DNA of 64,000 bases from Limnobacter litoralis (GCF_030160455.1 NZ_BSOJ01000001.1:43662-107661); one strand, 5' to 3'; shown: positions 1 to 9,763, counted from the first letter of the stretch. Translations and numbers: made by a program. The notes: generated from the sequence alone by a model not told the origin.

Positions 1-649
1 GCGGCCGGGTGTCTGGCCTGGGCGCAAAACCTGAGGCAGTGTTTTTGAGTAGAGGTTCGCCTTGAAGAACTTCCAGCATGTGCATGGCGTAGTTTTCCCA
101 GTCTGTGGCGCAATGCAGGATCGCCCCGGGCTTTAGCTTTTTGCACAAGTGCGAGATGAACTCGGGTTGGATCAGCCGACGCTTGTGATGTCTGGCTTTG
201 CGCCATGGATCGGGAAAGTAGATGAGGACGCGACTCAGGCTGCTGTCGGGAATCATGTCACGCAGAACCTCAACCACATCATGGGAGATGATCCGGATGT
301 TGTGGATGTCTTCTTCGCCAATTTTCTTCAGAAGTGACCCAACACCCGCGGTGTAGATTTCAACACCCAGGTAATTGACCTCTGGATGTGCTTTTGCAAT
401 TTTGGCCGTGGTTTCGCCCATGCCAAAACCGATCTCAAGCCAGTTGTCAGCCTGCCGGCCAAATCGTGTTTCAAACTGTATAGGCTCGGTGGCCGAGTAT
501 TGGATGCCCCACACGGGCATGCCCTGTTCGACCGCACGTTCTTGCGCCTTGGAAATATGCCCGCGCCGTTTGACGAAACTGCGGATGTGTTTCTGACGGA
601 AGTCTTCTTCGGTCAGTAAGGGGGCGGGCTGATGGCTTTCTGAATTCAT
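1..649 (-). CDS. trmB: tRNA (guanine-N7-)-methyltransferase, 3' end cut off by window
   Basis: SAM-dependent enzyme that methylates G46 of tRNA to m7G. I translated this gene by hand from the minus strand: it starts [10 protein letters not shown] and runs off the window after about 216 residues. The SAM-binding loop reads [10 protein letters not shown], and the family signature [15 protein letters not shown] is clear near residue 150. The usual motif is FPDPWPKKRHHKRRL, so it is slightly diverged. The start codon overlaps the thiG stop as ATGA, so trmB is the third gene of a thiS-thiG-trmB operon. Only the last few residues should be missing, since the family is about 220-250 residues long. 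Confidence 0.95.
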   Translation of the reverse strand, partial: MNSESHQPAPLLTEEDFRQKHIRSFVKRRGHISKAQERAVEQGMPVWGIQYSATEPIQFETRFGRQADNWLEIGFGMGETTAKIAKAHPEVNYLGVEIYTAGVGSLLKKIGEEDIHNIRIISHDVVEVLRDMIPDSSLSRVLIYFPDPWRKARHHKRRLIQPEFISHLCKKLKPGAILHCATDWENYAMHMLEVLQGEPLLKNTASGFAPRPDTRP

Positions 650-1449
650 GGTTTGGCGGACGAGATGACCCCTTCGGTCGGAGAAGAAGGGCTCGCTGTG
701 TAATATTTTTTGGGCATGCGGCCAGCCAGATAAGCCAAGCGACCTGCTTGTGTGGCTAGTTTCATGGCGTGTGCCATTTGGATTGGGTCCCGGGCCTTGG
801 CGATGGCCGTGTTCATGAGTACGCCGGCGCAACCCAGTTCCATTGCGATGGCGGCATCTGAGGCTGTACCAACACCCGCGTCAACAATGACAGGCACCTT
901 GGCCTTTTCAAGGATCAGGTTGATGTTCCAGGGGTTGAGAATCCCCATGCCTGAACCAATCAGAGAGGCCAATGGCATGATGGCAAGGCAGCCTGCGTCT
1001 TCAAGCTTCTGGGCGTAAATGGGGTCGTCGGAACAATACACCATGACATCGAAGCCGTCTTTGACCAGCTCACGGGCGGCGATCAGGGTTTCTTCCATGT
1101 CTGGATACAGGTTGGTGGGGTCGCCCAGCACTTCGAGTTTGCACAGGTTGTGACCATCGAGCAATTCACGGCCCAAGCGCAGTGTTCGCACTGCGTCTTT
1201 GGCGGTGTAGCAGCCTGCGGAGTTGGGCAGGTAGGTGTATTGGGAAGGCGGAACGTAATCCAGCAGGCTGGGTTGGTCAGCGTCCTGACCGATGTTGGTG
1301 CGACGAATGGCCACTGTCACGATTTCAGAGTCACTGGCGGCGATGGCCTGTCCGGTTTGTTCAAGGCTGGCGTATTTGCCAGTGCCTACCAGCAAACGGC
1401 TGCTGAATTCGCGTTTTCCCACTTTCCAGGTGTCTTGCATTTCATTCAT
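646..1449 (-). CDS. thiG: Thiazole synthase ThiG
   Basis: Forms the thiazole phosphate ring of thiamine from deoxyxylulose phosphate, dehydroglycine and sulfur carried on ThiS. The protein (267 residues) shows the family landmarks [10 protein letters not shown] at the N terminus, KLEVLGD with the Schiff-base lysine, VMVYCSDDP, and [14 protein letters not shown] with the phosphate-binding loop. I chose the ATG at 1449, giving [15 protein letters not shown], because GGAG lies about 8 bases upstream; the frame stays open to 1584 but that extension runs into thiS. It lies 28 bp after thiS and its stop overlaps the trmB start. Confidence 0.97.
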   Translation of the reverse strand: MNEMQDTWKVGKREFSSRLLVGTGKYASLEQTGQAIAASDSEIVTVAIRRTNIGQDADQPSLLDYVPPSQYTYLPNSAGCYTAKDAVRTLRLGRELLDGHNLCKLEVLGDPTNLYPDMEETLIAARELVKDGFDVMVYCSDDPIYAQKLEDAGCLAIMPLASLIGSGMGILNPWNINLILEKAKVPVIVDAGVGTASDAAIAMELGCAGVLMNTAIAKARDPIQMAHAMKLATQAGRLAYLAGRMPKKYYTASPSSPTEGVISSAKP

Positions 1450-1477
1450 GTGTACTGCTCCGTTGATTTGCCGACGA

Positions 1478-1678
1478 TCAGCCACCACCCACTGCCACCA
1501 CGATTTCAAGTGTTGCACCTTCAGAAAGCCGGGTGCTTGCGTGAGCGCTTTTGGGAACGATGTCTCCGTCCAGTTCGACCGCAATGCGTTTCCCGACCAA
1601 ATTCAATTCAGTCAGTAAATCCAGAACCGTGCTGTTGTCGTTTAAGGAGTGTGGCTTGCTGTTGACGGTGACTTGCAT
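1478..1678 (-). CDS. thiS: Sulfur carrier protein ThiS
   Basis: Small ubiquitin-like sulfur carrier that is thiocarboxylated at its C-terminal glycine and delivers sulfur to ThiG. It is 66 residues, starting MQVTVNSKP and ending AVGGG, which keeps the essential C-terminal Gly-Gly. The reading frame is open up to 1747, but the family starts directly with the beta strand, so the internal ATG at 1678 is preferred. First gene of the thiS-thiG-trmB operon; ThiF, ThiH or ThiO partners are not in the window. It is divergent from the ArsS-like gene, and no THI-box sequence was seen in the 112-bp gap. Confidence 0.95.
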   Translation of the reverse strand: MQVTVNSKPHSLNDNSTVLDLLTELNLVGKRIAVELDGDIVPKSAHASTRLSEGATLEIVVAVGGG

Positions 1679-1790
1679 GAAGGCGCAGGTGGCTGAAAGA
1701 AGTTTGTTACTATCAGTGGATTGGCTAGTTATATATTGTCGCATCATCCTTGCTCTTTGAGGCAGGTTCGCACAGATTTCGGAGCACCTT

Positions 1791-2747
1791 ATGCATTCAA
1801 CCGTTCATCTTTTAAAGTCCACTAGTTTTCCGGCGGTCAAGCGCTTGAAGCTTGAAACCCTGCAGGTGAATTTGGGCTACCTGTGCAACCAGAGCTGCAC
1901 CCATTGCCACGTGAATGCGGGGCCCAACCGCACAGAACTGATGCAGACGGCTGAAATCGATTTACTGATTGATCTTCTGGGGCAGGGGTGGGTTAAAACG
2001 CTTGATCTTACTGGTGGTGCGCCCGAGATGAACCCTGAGTTCAAGCGGTTGGTGCGTGCAGCCCGAGCGCGCAATGTGCATGTCATTGACCGCTGCAATT
2101 TGACCATTCTCGAGGAGCCAGGCTATGAAGATCTGGCCGATTTTCTGGCGGAGCAGGGTGTTGAAGTGTGTGCATCGTTGCCCTGTTACCTTGAAGACAA
2201 CGTGGACAAGCAACGCGGCAAGGGCGTGTTTGACGCCAGTATCGCCGGGTTGCAAAAGTTAAATGCCTTGGGCTACGGCGACACATTGCCCCTGAATTTG
2301 GTTTACAACCCGCAGGGCCCCAGTTTACCGCCCCCGCAAAAGGCGCTGGAGGCGGATTACAAGCGGGTGTTGGCCGAGAAGTTCGGAGTGCGTTTCAATG
2401 CCTTGTTGACCATCACCAACATGCCAATTGCCCGCTTTGGCAGCACCTTGATCAGCAAGGGCACGTTTGCCAGCTACATGGACACCCTGAAAGGGGCGTT
2501 TAATCCAGCCAACATGGATTCATTGATGTGCAAGTCTCTGGTGTCGGTCGACTATCAGGGCAATCTGTTTGATTGTGACTTCAATCAACAGCTTGGCTGG
2601 CCCATTCGCGATACCCAAGGCCGCGCCATGACCTTGCATTCGCTGGCTCAAACCAGTCTTGACCAGATTGATGTGCTGGTGGGTGAACACTGCTATGGCT
2701 GCACTGCAGGTCAGGGCAGCAGCTGTGGCGGGGCGCTTGCGGCCTGA
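1791..2747 (+). CDS. arsS: ArsS-type radical SAM/Cys-rich protein
   Basis: Radical SAM enzyme of the family named ArsS (radical SAM/Cys-rich domain, DUF3641). The family is linked to arsenosugar synthesis, where it attaches the 5'-deoxyadenosyl group to arsenic. The 318-residue protein carries the [4Fe-4S] motif CNQSCTHC (Cys32, 36, 39), followed by LDLTGGAPEMNP. Near the C terminus it has YQGNLFDCDFNQQL and a Cys-rich tail HCYGCTAGQGSSCGG. A GGAG ribosome site precedes the ATG. No arsenic methyltransferase (arsM) or other arsenic gene is nearby, so the substrate is inferred only from the family. Its 3' end overlaps the opposing gene by 37 bp. Confidence 0.88.
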   Translation: MHSTVHLLKSTSFPAVKRLKLETLQVNLGYLCNQSCTHCHVNAGPNRTELMQTAEIDLLIDLLGQGWVKTLDLTGGAPEMNPEFKRLVRAARARNVHVIDRCNLTILEEPGYEDLADFLAEQGVEVCASLPCYLEDNVDKQRGKGVFDASIAGLQKLNALGYGDTLPLNLVYNPQGPSLPPPQKALEADYKRVLAEKFGVRFNALLTITNMPIARFGSTLISKGTFASYMDTLKGAFNPANMDSLMCKSLVSVDYQGNLFDCDFNQQLGWPIRDTQGRAMTLHSLAQTSLDQIDVLVGEHCYGCTAGQGSSCGGALAA

Positions 2748-4060
2748 ACCGCACCGGGAATGGTTTTGGTGTGCTGAATCAGGCCTTTGGCCAGTATCAG
2801 CGCTTTCGCTGACTCTGCCGAGGCGGAGTCGGCGTATTGTTCGACCTGTTCCAGCAAATTGGACCAAGCGGTCTGATTCACTGCCATGAATTCCGCCAGT
2901 CGGGTGTGCTCCAGGCTTCCTGTGTTGATTTTCTGGCTGGCCAGCACAAGCCCTTCAATGGCTTCTTTCAAGGCCTGTTGGCCCTGTTCCACCAGGTGTT
3001 GCAAATACTCGCTTTGCTCGGATTCACTGAGTTCCAGTGACAATTGATTGGGGTCCAACCCGACCAGCAACTGTCGGCTGGCTTCCCCTGCTTTTCTCAG
3101 GCCTTGAGCCGCGCTGCGCACGTCCTCGCGCAGACCTTCCAGCTGCTTTCTGACCGCTTCAAGGTGAGTGTCTGCCTTGGTGTTGCGCTGCTCGTTGGTG
3201 AGTGCTGTTTTTGCCACTTGGGTGGCCTGTGCTGACATCTGATGAAAGGCGTGTGCGAACTGAAGCACTGAATGGCCTGAATTTTTCAGGGTTTCAAGAT
3301 GTTCGCCCAGTTGGATCAATGTTTGGCGATGTTCAACGTTGTGGGTTTGTTCCAGAATGGCTTGGACACCCTGCAGCGCCTGGCTAGCACCCTGGCGCAA
3401 CTGGTCGGCTTTTTCCTGGGTGTGCAGGGCTTTGCCCAATGCATTGACGCGTTTGGCCATCTGGTTGGTGCGGTTGCTGACAAACCACTGCATCACCATG
3501 GCCAGGCCGCCTGTGCCCAACAAACTGGCCAGTACACCCAGCATGATCAGGTAGCCATTGCTGGCTTCCAGAAGCAGTGTTTGAAGGGAGTCCAGTTTTT
3601 GCAGGGTGTTGAGTCGAAGCGCGGATTCCCGGCTGCGGCGCATGTCATCGTCCAGGTTGACGCCGCCAACCGGCTCTGACAGGGTTTCTATCGCTTGGGC
3701 CACCAGGTACTGTTCTTTTTGGGCAAACAACTGACCAAACCACACAATGCCCTTGTTGTTTTCGTTGACCGATTGGCCAAGCTTCAACAACGATTTCAGC
3801 GCGTTGGGTTTCGGAAATTCGGGTGGAATACGGTCCAGTTGAGCCAGCTCAGTTTGAATGTCGGCGCGCACCGCTGCAATTTGATTCAATGCGGACTCGA
3901 CTTGCGTGCTGGATTGGTGCGCAGACCACAGCATGACCACCAGCAAAAGCACAGCGCAGGCGCACAAACCCGAACCAAACCTGCGCAGCCTGCCCAGCGT
4001 AAGGTCACTGACAACAGGGCTGTACAGGGGGGAGGCGCTTTCTGTGGCTGGTTCGGACAC
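2711..4060 (-). CDS. Two-TM coiled-coil membrane protein, chemoreceptor-like but without a signalling tip
   Basis: Unrecognised 449-residue inner-membrane protein. A transmembrane helix (about 27-46) is followed by a predicted periplasmic helical domain (47-165), a second helix (about 168-192) and a long cytoplasmic coiled-coil region rich in Gln, Ala and Leu. The topology is that of a methyl-accepting chemotaxis protein, but I see no conserved hairpin tip of the MCP signalling domain. The start is GTG with GGAGA about 10 bases upstream. It lies 25 bp after the rubredoxin gene. In related betaproteobacteria the pilGHIJ chemotaxis genes often follow rubredoxin, so a decayed PilJ-like protein is one possibility, not demonstrated here. 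Confidence 0.7.
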   Translation of the reverse strand: MSEPATESASPLYSPVVSDLTLGRLRRFGSGLCACAVLLLVVMLWSAHQSSTQVESALNQIAAVRADIQTELAQLDRIPPEFPKPNALKSLLKLGQSVNENNKGIVWFGQLFAQKEQYLVAQAIETLSEPVGGVNLDDDMRRSRESALRLNTLQKLDSLQTLLLEASNGYLIMLGVLASLLGTGGLAMVMQWFVSNRTNQMAKRVNALGKALHTQEKADQLRQGASQALQGVQAILEQTHNVEHRQTLIQLGEHLETLKNSGHSVLQFAHAFHQMSAQATQVAKTALTNEQRNTKADTHLEAVRKQLEGLREDVRSAAQGLRKAGEASRQLLVGLDPNQLSLELSESEQSEYLQHLVEQGQQALKEAIEGLVLASQKINTGSLEHTRLAEFMAVNQTAWSNLLEQVEQYADSASAESAKALILAKGLIQHTKTIPGAVQAASAPPQLLP

Positions 4061-4085
4061 TGTGGCGCGGTCTCCAGTGGTGGTT

Positions 4086-4250
4086 TTAGAGTTGAGTCAT
4101 CTCGAAGTCTTCTTTGCGTGCGCCGCACTCTGGGCAAACCCAGTTCGGGGGCACGTCTTCCCATTTGGTGCCAGGTGCAATGCCTTCTTCCGGCAGCCCC
4201 TTGGCTTCATCGTACACCCAACCACAAATCAGACAAATCCAAGTGTTCAT
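4086..4250 (-). CDS. rubA: Rubredoxin
   Basis: Small one-iron electron carrier, 54 residues, translated by hand because it is very short. It starts MNTWICLICGWVYDEAKG and holds the two iron-binding knuckles CLIC (Cys6, Cys9) and CPEC (Cys39, Cys42), with the expected GWVYDEA and WVCPECG contexts. A strong ribosome site AGGAGTGA lies about 8 bases before the ATG. It is divergent from thiD, an arrangement common in Burkholderiales. Its redox partner is not identifiable from the neighbours. Stop TAA at 4086-4088. Confidence 0.96.
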   Translation of the reverse strand: MNTWICLICGWVYDEAKGLPEEGIAPGTKWEDVPPNWVCPECGARKEDFEMTQL

Positions 4251-4334
4251 TTCAAGTCACTCCTGATGACCCAAACCGGCATATTCGCCGATGGGGCCGA
4301 AAAAAAATTTCAACCGGTGGATAATACTGAGTTT

Positions 4335-4357
4335 GCCACCCAATCTCAAAGGGTGGC
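4335..4357 (+). promoter_or_regulatory. Stem-loop just upstream of thiD
   Basis: Perfect 7-bp inverted repeat GCCACCC/GGGTGGC with a 9-base loop, 20 bases before the thiD start. There is no U-run, so it is not an ordinary terminator. I compared it with the thiamine pyrophosphate riboswitch and did not find the CUGAGA and ACC-UGA segments. It could act as a translational leader hairpin or a protein-binding site for thiD or the divergent rubredoxin gene. Confidence 0.35.
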
Positions 4358-4377
4358 TGTACTTTCTCGAGTTTTCA

Positions 4378-5199
4378 ATGAACGCAGTGGCACCCTTGGT
4401 CATGACCTTTTCAGCTTCAGACCCCACCAGCGGAGCTGGCATGCAGGCTGATGCCTTGACCATTTCTGCGCTCGGTGCCCACCCCTTGACCGTGCTGACC
4501 GGGTTGACCGCGCAGAACACGGTGGGTGTGGACTGGTTTGAACCTTTGTCGGAAGAGGCCATTGGTCGCCAATTGAACACACTGTTGGCCGATGTGCATC
4601 GCATTGGCGCTGTAAAGGCGGGCGTGCTGGGCAGTGTGGGCGCAGTGTCGGTGTTGGCTGGCCTTTTGAGACACTCGGCATACACCCAATTGCCTTTGGT
4701 GCTAGACCCTGTCATGGCTTCAGGGCGGGGTGATCGCTTCGGGCAAAAGGCGGTGTTCGAGGCCATGCAGACGGAGTTGTTCGGCCATTGCACTTTGTTG
4801 ACCCCCAACTGGCCCGAGGCCAAAGCCTTGAGTGGCAAGCGCACCGAACGGGCTGCCGCCGACTACTTTTTAAAAGCAGGTTGTCAGGCGGTGCTGATTA
4901 AAGGTGAACACAAACAGACTGCTCAGGTTGTGAACACGCTTTATTTGCCGGACGGCGAGCGAATTGAAATGCCCTGTGCCCGCCTGCCTGGGCAGTTTCA
5001 TGGGTCTGGCTGCACACTGGCCAGTGCTTGCGCAGTGGGTTTGGCGCGCGGTCTGTCGGTGACTGACGCGGTTGCGCTGGGGCTCGAATTCACCTGGGGT
5101 GCGCTGAGCCATGCGATTGTGGTGGGGCAAGGGCAATTGATTCCGGACCGAATGCACTTGATGCAAACCCTGCACGCCAAAGGGGGTAGTCATGATTGA
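4378..5199 (+). CDS. thiD: Hydroxymethylpyrimidine/phosphomethylpyrimidine kinase
   Basis: Phosphorylates HMP and HMP-phosphate to give HMP-PP for thiamine phosphate synthesis. The 273-residue ribokinase-fold protein has the N-terminal SDPTSGAGMQAD substrate motif, DPVMASGRGD, LLTPNWPEA and the anion-hole/catalytic segment FHGSGCTLASA. I chose the ATG at 4378 (MNAVAPLVMTF) by family length; an in-frame ATG at 4291 would add 29 unlike residues. No clear Shine-Dalgarno is visible. The 3' end overlaps thiE by 8 bp, so the two are translationally coupled. Confidence 0.95.
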   Translation: MNAVAPLVMTFSASDPTSGAGMQADALTISALGAHPLTVLTGLTAQNTVGVDWFEPLSEEAIGRQLNTLLADVHRIGAVKAGVLGSVGAVSVLAGLLRHSAYTQLPLVLDPVMASGRGDRFGQKAVFEAMQTELFGHCTLLTPNWPEAKALSGKRTERAAADYFLKAGCQAVLIKGEHKQTAQVVNTLYLPDGERIEMPCARLPGQFHGSGCTLASACAVGLARGLSVTDAVALGLEFTWGALSHAIVVGQGQLIPDRMHLMQTLHAKGGSHD

Positions 5200-5875
5200 A
5201 GGCATTTACGCCATCACGCCCAGTGGGCTGGATGAAAATCGTCTGTTGGAGTCTGCCGAGGCCGTGCTTGAGGCGGGCGTTGCTACCTTGCAGTTGCGTG
5301 AAAAAGGCCTGGCGCATGACCTGTGGATACAGCGGGCCCAGTCTCTTGCCAATTTGTGTGCCAAATACGGTGCCCTGTTTGTGCTGAACGATGCGCCCGC
5401 CGACGTGCTGTCGGTGTTGGTTCAGCAGGGCGAACTTGATGAGGCTCATTTTGCGGTGCATGTCGGTCGAGACGATCTGTCGATCGCGCAGCTGAAAGGC
5501 CTGTTGGGTGAACGCGTCCGCGTGGGCGTGTCTTGTTACAATGACTGGTCACTGGCTGAGCAGGCAACCGCTGAAGGTGCACTCTATGTGGCCTTCGGCG
5601 CTGTTTACCCGAGTTCCACCAAGCCGCTTGCCGTTCAGGCCCCTTTGTCGTTGTTCGGGCAGGCACGCGCGAACGCGTACAACAGCGTGGCCATTGGTGG
5701 TATTGGGTTGGGTCATCTGCGGGCGCTGGCCGAGGCAGGGGCCGATGCAGTGGCCGTGATTAGTGGTCTGTTTGGGGCCTCCGGCCCAACGGAAGACTTG
5801 TTGGAACCCGAGCAAATTGGGTCTGAAGCAAGTCGCTGGATTGAAGAGTTTGAAACATGGAGAAGTCGGGCATGA
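5192..5875 (+). CDS. thiE: Thiamine-phosphate synthase
   Basis: Couples HMP-PP with thiazole phosphate to make thiamine phosphate. The 227-residue TIM-barrel protein starts [10 protein letters not shown] and shows [24 protein letters not shown] (commonly HVGQxD), a GVSCYN segment, [12 protein letters not shown] and the phosphate-binding [10 protein letters not shown]. It overlaps thiD by 8 bp and its TGA overlaps the hemL start, so thiD-thiE-hemL form one operon. Confidence 0.95.
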   Translation: MIEGIYAITPSGLDENRLLESAEAVLEAGVATLQLREKGLAHDLWIQRAQSLANLCAKYGALFVLNDAPADVLSVLVQQGELDEAHFAVHVGRDDLSIAQLKGLLGERVRVGVSCYNDWSLAEQATAEGALYVAFGAVYPSSTKPLAVQAPLSLFGQARANAYNSVAIGGIGLGHLRALAEAGADAVAVISGLFGASGPTEDLLEPEQIGSEASRWIEEFETWRSRA

Positions 5876-7149
5876 GCCGCAATGAAGAGTTGTTTGAACG
5901 CGCACAGAAAACCATTCCCGGTGGAGTGAATTCGCCCGTTCGGGCCTTTCGGTCGGTCGGTGGAACCCCCCGCTTTTTCCAGAAGGCCAGTGGCCCTTAT
6001 GTGTGGGACGCCGATGGCACACGATACATTGATTACATCGGGTCTTGGGGCCCCGCTGTGCTGGGTCATGCGCATCCAGAAGTGATCGAGGCTGTGCAGA
6101 AAGCCGCCGTGAACGGGTTGAGCTTTGGTGCCCCCACCGAGGCTGAAATCGTGATGGCTGAAACCCTGTGCGACATGCTGCCCTCGATGGAGCAGGTGCG
6201 TTTGGTCAGCTCGGGCACCGAGGCCACCATGAGCGCCATTCGCCTGGCGCGTGGCTTTACCAACAGGGCGACCATTGTGAAGTTCGAAGGTTGTTACCAC
6301 GGCCACGCCGACAGCTTGTTGGTCAAAGCGGGTTCAGGTCTGTTGACCTTTGGAAACCCGACCTCGGCTGGTGTGCCTGAGGATTTTGCCAAACACACCC
6401 GGGTGCTGGATTACAACAACGTCGAGCAGGTGACCGAGCTGTTCAAGGCCGATGGTGACAACATTGCCTGTGTGATCGTGGAACCCGTGGCGGGCAACAT
6501 GAACCTGGTCAAACCCAGCTTTGAATTCCTGAATGCCCTGCGTGAGTTGTGCACTCGGCATGGTGCAGTGCTGATTTTTGACGAGGTGATGACCGGTTTC
6601 CGGGTGGGGCCACGCGGTGTACAGGGCGTGTACGGCATTACGCCTGATTTGACCACGCTGGGCAAGATCATCGGTGGCGGTATGCCAGTGGGAGCCTTTG
6701 GTGGTCGAAAAGACATCATGGCTTGCATTGCCCCGCTGGGGCCGGTTTATCAGGCTGGCACCCTGAGTGGCAACCCCGTGGCAGTGGCGGCGGGTCTGAC
6801 AACACTTCGTTTGTTGAAACAGCCTGATTTTTATGAGCGCTTGACCTTGCAGACGGGCAAGCTGGTGGCTGCGCTGAACGAGGAATCTTCCGCTGCCGGC
6901 GAGGTGTTTTGTGCAGATCACATCGGTGGCATGTTTGGTGTGTATTTCAGCGCCACGCCGCCCGCGGGTTTCGCGGATGTCAACACCTCCGACATGGCGC
7001 GCTTCAACCGTTTCTTCCATGCCATGCTGAATGCCGGTGTTTACCTGGCGCCCTCGGCCTTCGAGGCGGGTTTTGTGTCGATCACCCACACCGATGAGGT
7101 TATTGAGCAAACGCGCCAGGCCGCTCGCCGGGCATTTGCATCACTCTGA
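5872..7149 (+). CDS. hemL: Glutamate-1-semialdehyde 2,1-aminomutase
   Basis: PLP enzyme of the C5 heme pathway that converts glutamate-1-semialdehyde to 5-aminolevulinate. At 425 residues it matches the family. Landmarks are [54 protein letters not shown] and [17 protein letters not shown], with the PLP lysine at Lys265. The ATG at 5872 is preferred because GGAGAAG lies 6 bases upstream and the ATGA overlaps the thiE stop; an in-frame ATG 15 bases earlier is less likely. The end overlaps the opposing photolyase by 9 bp. Confidence 0.97.
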   Translation: MSRNEELFERAQKTIPGGVNSPVRAFRSVGGTPRFFQKASGPYVWDADGTRYIDYIGSWGPAVLGHAHPEVIEAVQKAAVNGLSFGAPTEAEIVMAETLCDMLPSMEQVRLVSSGTEATMSAIRLARGFTNRATIVKFEGCYHGHADSLLVKAGSGLLTFGNPTSAGVPEDFAKHTRVLDYNNVEQVTELFKADGDNIACVIVEPVAGNMNLVKPSFEFLNALRELCTRHGAVLIFDEVMTGFRVGPRGVQGVYGITPDLTTLGKIIGGGMPVGAFGGRKDIMACIAPLGPVYQAGTLSGNPVAVAAGLTTLRLLKQPDFYERLTLQTGKLVAALNEESSAAGEVFCADHIGGMFGVYFSATPPAGFADVNTSDMARFNRFFHAMLNAGVYLAPSAFEAGFVSITHTDEVIEQTRQAARRAFASL

Positions 7150-8655
7150 CGCGGCTTTTTTCTTGACCACTTCGTAGCGCAGCAGGGTTTTCTTGCGCGC
7201 TTCGTCGTGTTCAACCACCGGGCGCGGGTAGGTCTTTCCAAGCTCTACGCCCGCCATTTGCAGTTCCATCGGTGTACAGGCCGCCGGATTGTGAATCTGC
7301 TTGTTGTTCAGTTTGGCCAGTTCGGGGCAATATTTGCGAATGAATTTGCCCTCGCCATCGAATTTTTCGGATTGGCTGTAAGGGTTGAAAATCCGGAAAT
7401 AGGGTTGTGCGTCGCAACCGCTGGATGCCGCCCATTGCCAGCCACCGTTGTTGGCTGACAAGTCAAAATCGTTCAAGTGTTCGGCAAAGTAACGTTCGCC
7501 CCAACGCCAGTCGATGCCGAGGTCTTTGGTTAAAAAGCTGGCGGTGACCATGCGCAGCCGGTTGTGCTGAAAGCCGGTTTGGTTAAGCTGGCGCATGGCC
7601 GCGTCCACAATCGGAAAACCCGTGTTGCCTTCGCACCAGGCTTGAAACATTTTTTCCGCCTGGGGCCCAGACTCCCACTGAATTTGATCGTATTCAGGTT
7701 TGAAGGCCTGTGTGGCCGCGTCGGGCCTGTGGTGGATGATCTGAAAATAGAAATCTCGCCAGATCAGCTCATTCAGCCAGCCCATCGCGCCTTCGGAGCC
7801 GTGTGCCTGATAGCGATCGTAGGCGGCGCTGGCGGCAGTGCGAATGGACAGCGTGCCAAACCGCATGTGCACAGACAAGTAACTGACACCACGCACTGCG
7901 GGGAAGTCCCGTTTTTCCTTGTATTTGTCGATGCGACCCAAAAAGTCGTCGAAGGTGGCCTGCGCGCCTGACATGCCGGGCTTGAGCAGGCTGAGCAGGT
8001 TGGTGCGCTCAAAGCCCATGTCTTCCAGGCCTGGAAATGGCAGCGATTCAGGGTGTTTTGCCAAACTGGCAAGTCGGTGTTCGCTGGGGTAGGGCGTGAG
8101 GTGAAAGCGGTCCAGCTTTTTCAGGCAGGCGTTTTTGTACGGCGTAAACACACTGAACACCCCCCCGGCCTGGGTCAGCACTTCCGATTCTTCAAAAATG
8201 GTCTGGTCTTTGAACAGGTGCAGTTCGATGCCCGCTTCGCCCAAGGTCGTTCTGACCGTGTCGTCCCGCTGCTTGGCTGCGGGTTCATAATCTTTGTTGG
8301 CAAACACCGCTTGCACCTTGAGCTGCCTTGCAAGGGCTGGAATGGCTTGCTCGGCGTTGTCGTGCACCAGGTGAAGGTCACCTCCTGCGGCTTGAAGCGT
8401 CTGTTTCAGCTCGGCGCAGCTTTCCCAAATGAATTCGACTCGACGGTCTGCCTTGTTCGGCAGGGCATCCAGAATGGTTTTGTCGAATACAAACACGCAA
8501 TGTAGCTGTTCACTGTGCTTCAAGGCATAAAACAGGGCTGCGTTGTCCTGGGTTCGAAGGTCCCGCCGAAACCACATCAGGCCTGTTTTGACGAAGGCTG
8601 GTCGGGGTTGGGTGGACAGGGGGTGGTTGGCCAGTGACTGAGAAGTGTTCGACAT
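7141..8655 (-). CDS. phrB: Deoxyribodipyrimidine photolyase (CPD class I)
   Basis: Light-driven flavoenzyme that repairs cyclobutane pyrimidine dimers. The 504-residue protein has an N-terminal alpha/beta antenna domain starting [15 protein letters not shown]. The C-terminal FAD domain has [24 protein letters not shown], the signature [36 protein letters not shown] and [11 protein letters not shown]. This set is that of true class I photolyases rather than cryptochromes. The ATG at 8655 ([11 protein letters not shown]) is chosen; the open frame extends to 8739 without family similarity. Divergent from yqgE. Confidence 0.96.
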   Translation of the reverse strand: MSNTSQSLANHPLSTQPRPAFVKTGLMWFRRDLRTQDNAALFYALKHSEQLHCVFVFDKTILDALPNKADRRVEFIWESCAELKQTLQAAGGDLHLVHDNAEQAIPALARQLKVQAVFANKDYEPAAKQRDDTVRTTLGEAGIELHLFKDQTIFEESEVLTQAGGVFSVFTPYKNACLKKLDRFHLTPYPSEHRLASLAKHPESLPFPGLEDMGFERTNLLSLLKPGMSGAQATFDDFLGRIDKYKEKRDFPAVRGVSYLSVHMRFGTLSIRTAASAAYDRYQAHGSEGAMGWLNELIWRDFYFQIIHHRPDAATQAFKPEYDQIQWESGPQAEKMFQAWCEGNTGFPIVDAAMRQLNQTGFQHNRLRMVTASFLTKDLGIDWRWGERYFAEHLNDFDLSANNGGWQWAASSGCDAQPYFRIFNPYSQSEKFDGEGKFIRKYCPELAKLNNKQIHNPAACTPMELQMAGVELGKTYPRPVVEHDEARKKTLLRYEVVKKKAASE

Positions 8656-8751
8656 GAATTGTGCTGCCAGGAAGTTGAAACATCGCGCAATAGATTCCGC
8701 TGGCGAATCAGGGTGCCCCAAGCGGTCTCCAAAAGGCATTACAATTTTGGC

Positions 8752-9336
8752 ATGAAATCCGATTCAGTTTCCGACTCCAAAGAATTTAGTTTGTCAGGGC
8801 AGTTCCTGATTGCCATGCCGAACATGCTCGACCCCAATTTTGCGGGTTCACTGGTCTATTTGTGTGAGCATTCCAGCAAGGGCGCCATGGGGTTGATCGT
8901 CAACAAGCCCACCGACATGGGCATTGATGAATTGCTGGACCGGATTGATCTGAAAGTGACCACCGACATGTCTGGCTGCATGCCTGTCATGGCGGGCGGC
9001 CCCGTGTCGGCAGAACGTGGATTTGTGCTGCACACCAATGACCGGGTCTGGAATTCATCACTCGTGATCAATGACCGGATCGCGCTGACCACTTCACTGG
9101 ATATTCTGGAGGCGGTGGCCGATGGCAAAGCACCCCAGCGCTGGTTGATTACATTGGGATACGCGGGCTGGAGTGAAGGTCAATTGGAGCAGGAGCTTGC
9201 GGCCAATGCCTGGATGACCGTGGCCGCCGATGAACACATTCTGTTTGACATGCCCTTGCCAGAGCGATTTGCAGGGGCCTATCACTTGCTGGGCATCGAC
9301 CCCCTGATGTTGTCGGGGGCGGCCGGACATGCCTAG
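8752..9336 (+). CDS. yqgE: YqgE/AlgH family protein
   Basis: Protein of the UPF0301 (YqgE/AlgH) family, 194 residues, biochemical role not established. Recognised from LSGQFLIAMPNMLDPNF, VYLCEHSSKGAMGLIVNKP, GGPVSAERGFVLH, and LGYAGWSEGQLEQEL. I chose the ATG at 8752; the upstream open frame has no family similarity. It overlaps the ruvX start by 8 bp and opens the conserved yqgE-ruvX-pyrR-pyrB-pyrC' block of Burkholderiales. Confidence 0.93.
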   Translation: MKSDSVSDSKEFSLSGQFLIAMPNMLDPNFAGSLVYLCEHSSKGAMGLIVNKPTDMGIDELLDRIDLKVTTDMSGCMPVMAGGPVSAERGFVLHTNDRVWNSSLVINDRIALTTSLDILEAVADGKAPQRWLITLGYAGWSEGQLEQELAANAWMTVAADEHILFDMPLPERFAGAYHLLGIDPLMLSGAAGHA

Positions 9337-9763
9337 CATGAAACACATGCCCAATCCGACCCTGTTTTTGGCATTCGACTTTGGTTTGAAACGCGTGGGT
9401 GTGGCTTTTGGCAATAGCTTGACCAAAACCGCGCGTGGCGTGGCCGTGGTGGAAGCCGACGACGACGCTGCCCGATTTTCAAAAATCGAGGCGCTGATTC
9501 GCGAATGGCAGCCCGAGGCCCTGGTGGTGGGCGTGCCGCGCAACGTGGACGGCACACCCAATGACCTGACGCCGAGATGCGAGCGTTTTGCGCGGCAGCT
9601 TCAGGGGCGCTTTGAATTGCCTTGCAGCACAGTGGATGAACGCTACACCAGTGCCGTGGTGGAAAGTTGCATGGGCGGCAAAGCGGCCCGAGACAGCAAA
9701 GGCAAAGTGGACATGGGCAGTGCCTGCCTGATACTTGAGCAGTTTTTTCTGGAGGGGCGATGA
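9329..9763 (+). CDS. ruvX: Holliday junction resolvase-like protein RuvX/YqgF
   Basis: RNase H-fold nuclease of the YqgF family, linked to pre-16S rRNA processing and proposed as a Holliday junction resolvase. The 144-residue protein has AFDFGLKRVGVAFG (first acidic residue), LVVGVPRNVDGTPND and the DERYTSAVVE segment, with the last acidic residue in KVDMGSACLILEQF. Start could be at 9329 or the next ATG, MKHMPNP. It overlaps yqgE by 8 bp and pyrR by 4 bp. Confidence 0.95.
   Translation: MPSMKHMPNPTLFLAFDFGLKRVGVAFGNSLTKTARGVAVVEADDDAARFSKIEALIREWQPEALVVGVPRNVDGTPNDLTPRCERFARQLQGRFELPCSTVDERYTSAVVESCMGGKAARDSKGKVDMGSACLILEQFFLEGR

Noticed and set aside
1150..1665. Plus-strand open frame of 171 codons over thiG-thiS
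   Set aside because: It is antisense to two well-recognised genes and shows no domain; a typical GC-rich shadow frame.
1679..1790. TPP riboswitch before thiS
   Set aside because: No THI-box segments (CUGAGA and partner) were found on either strand.
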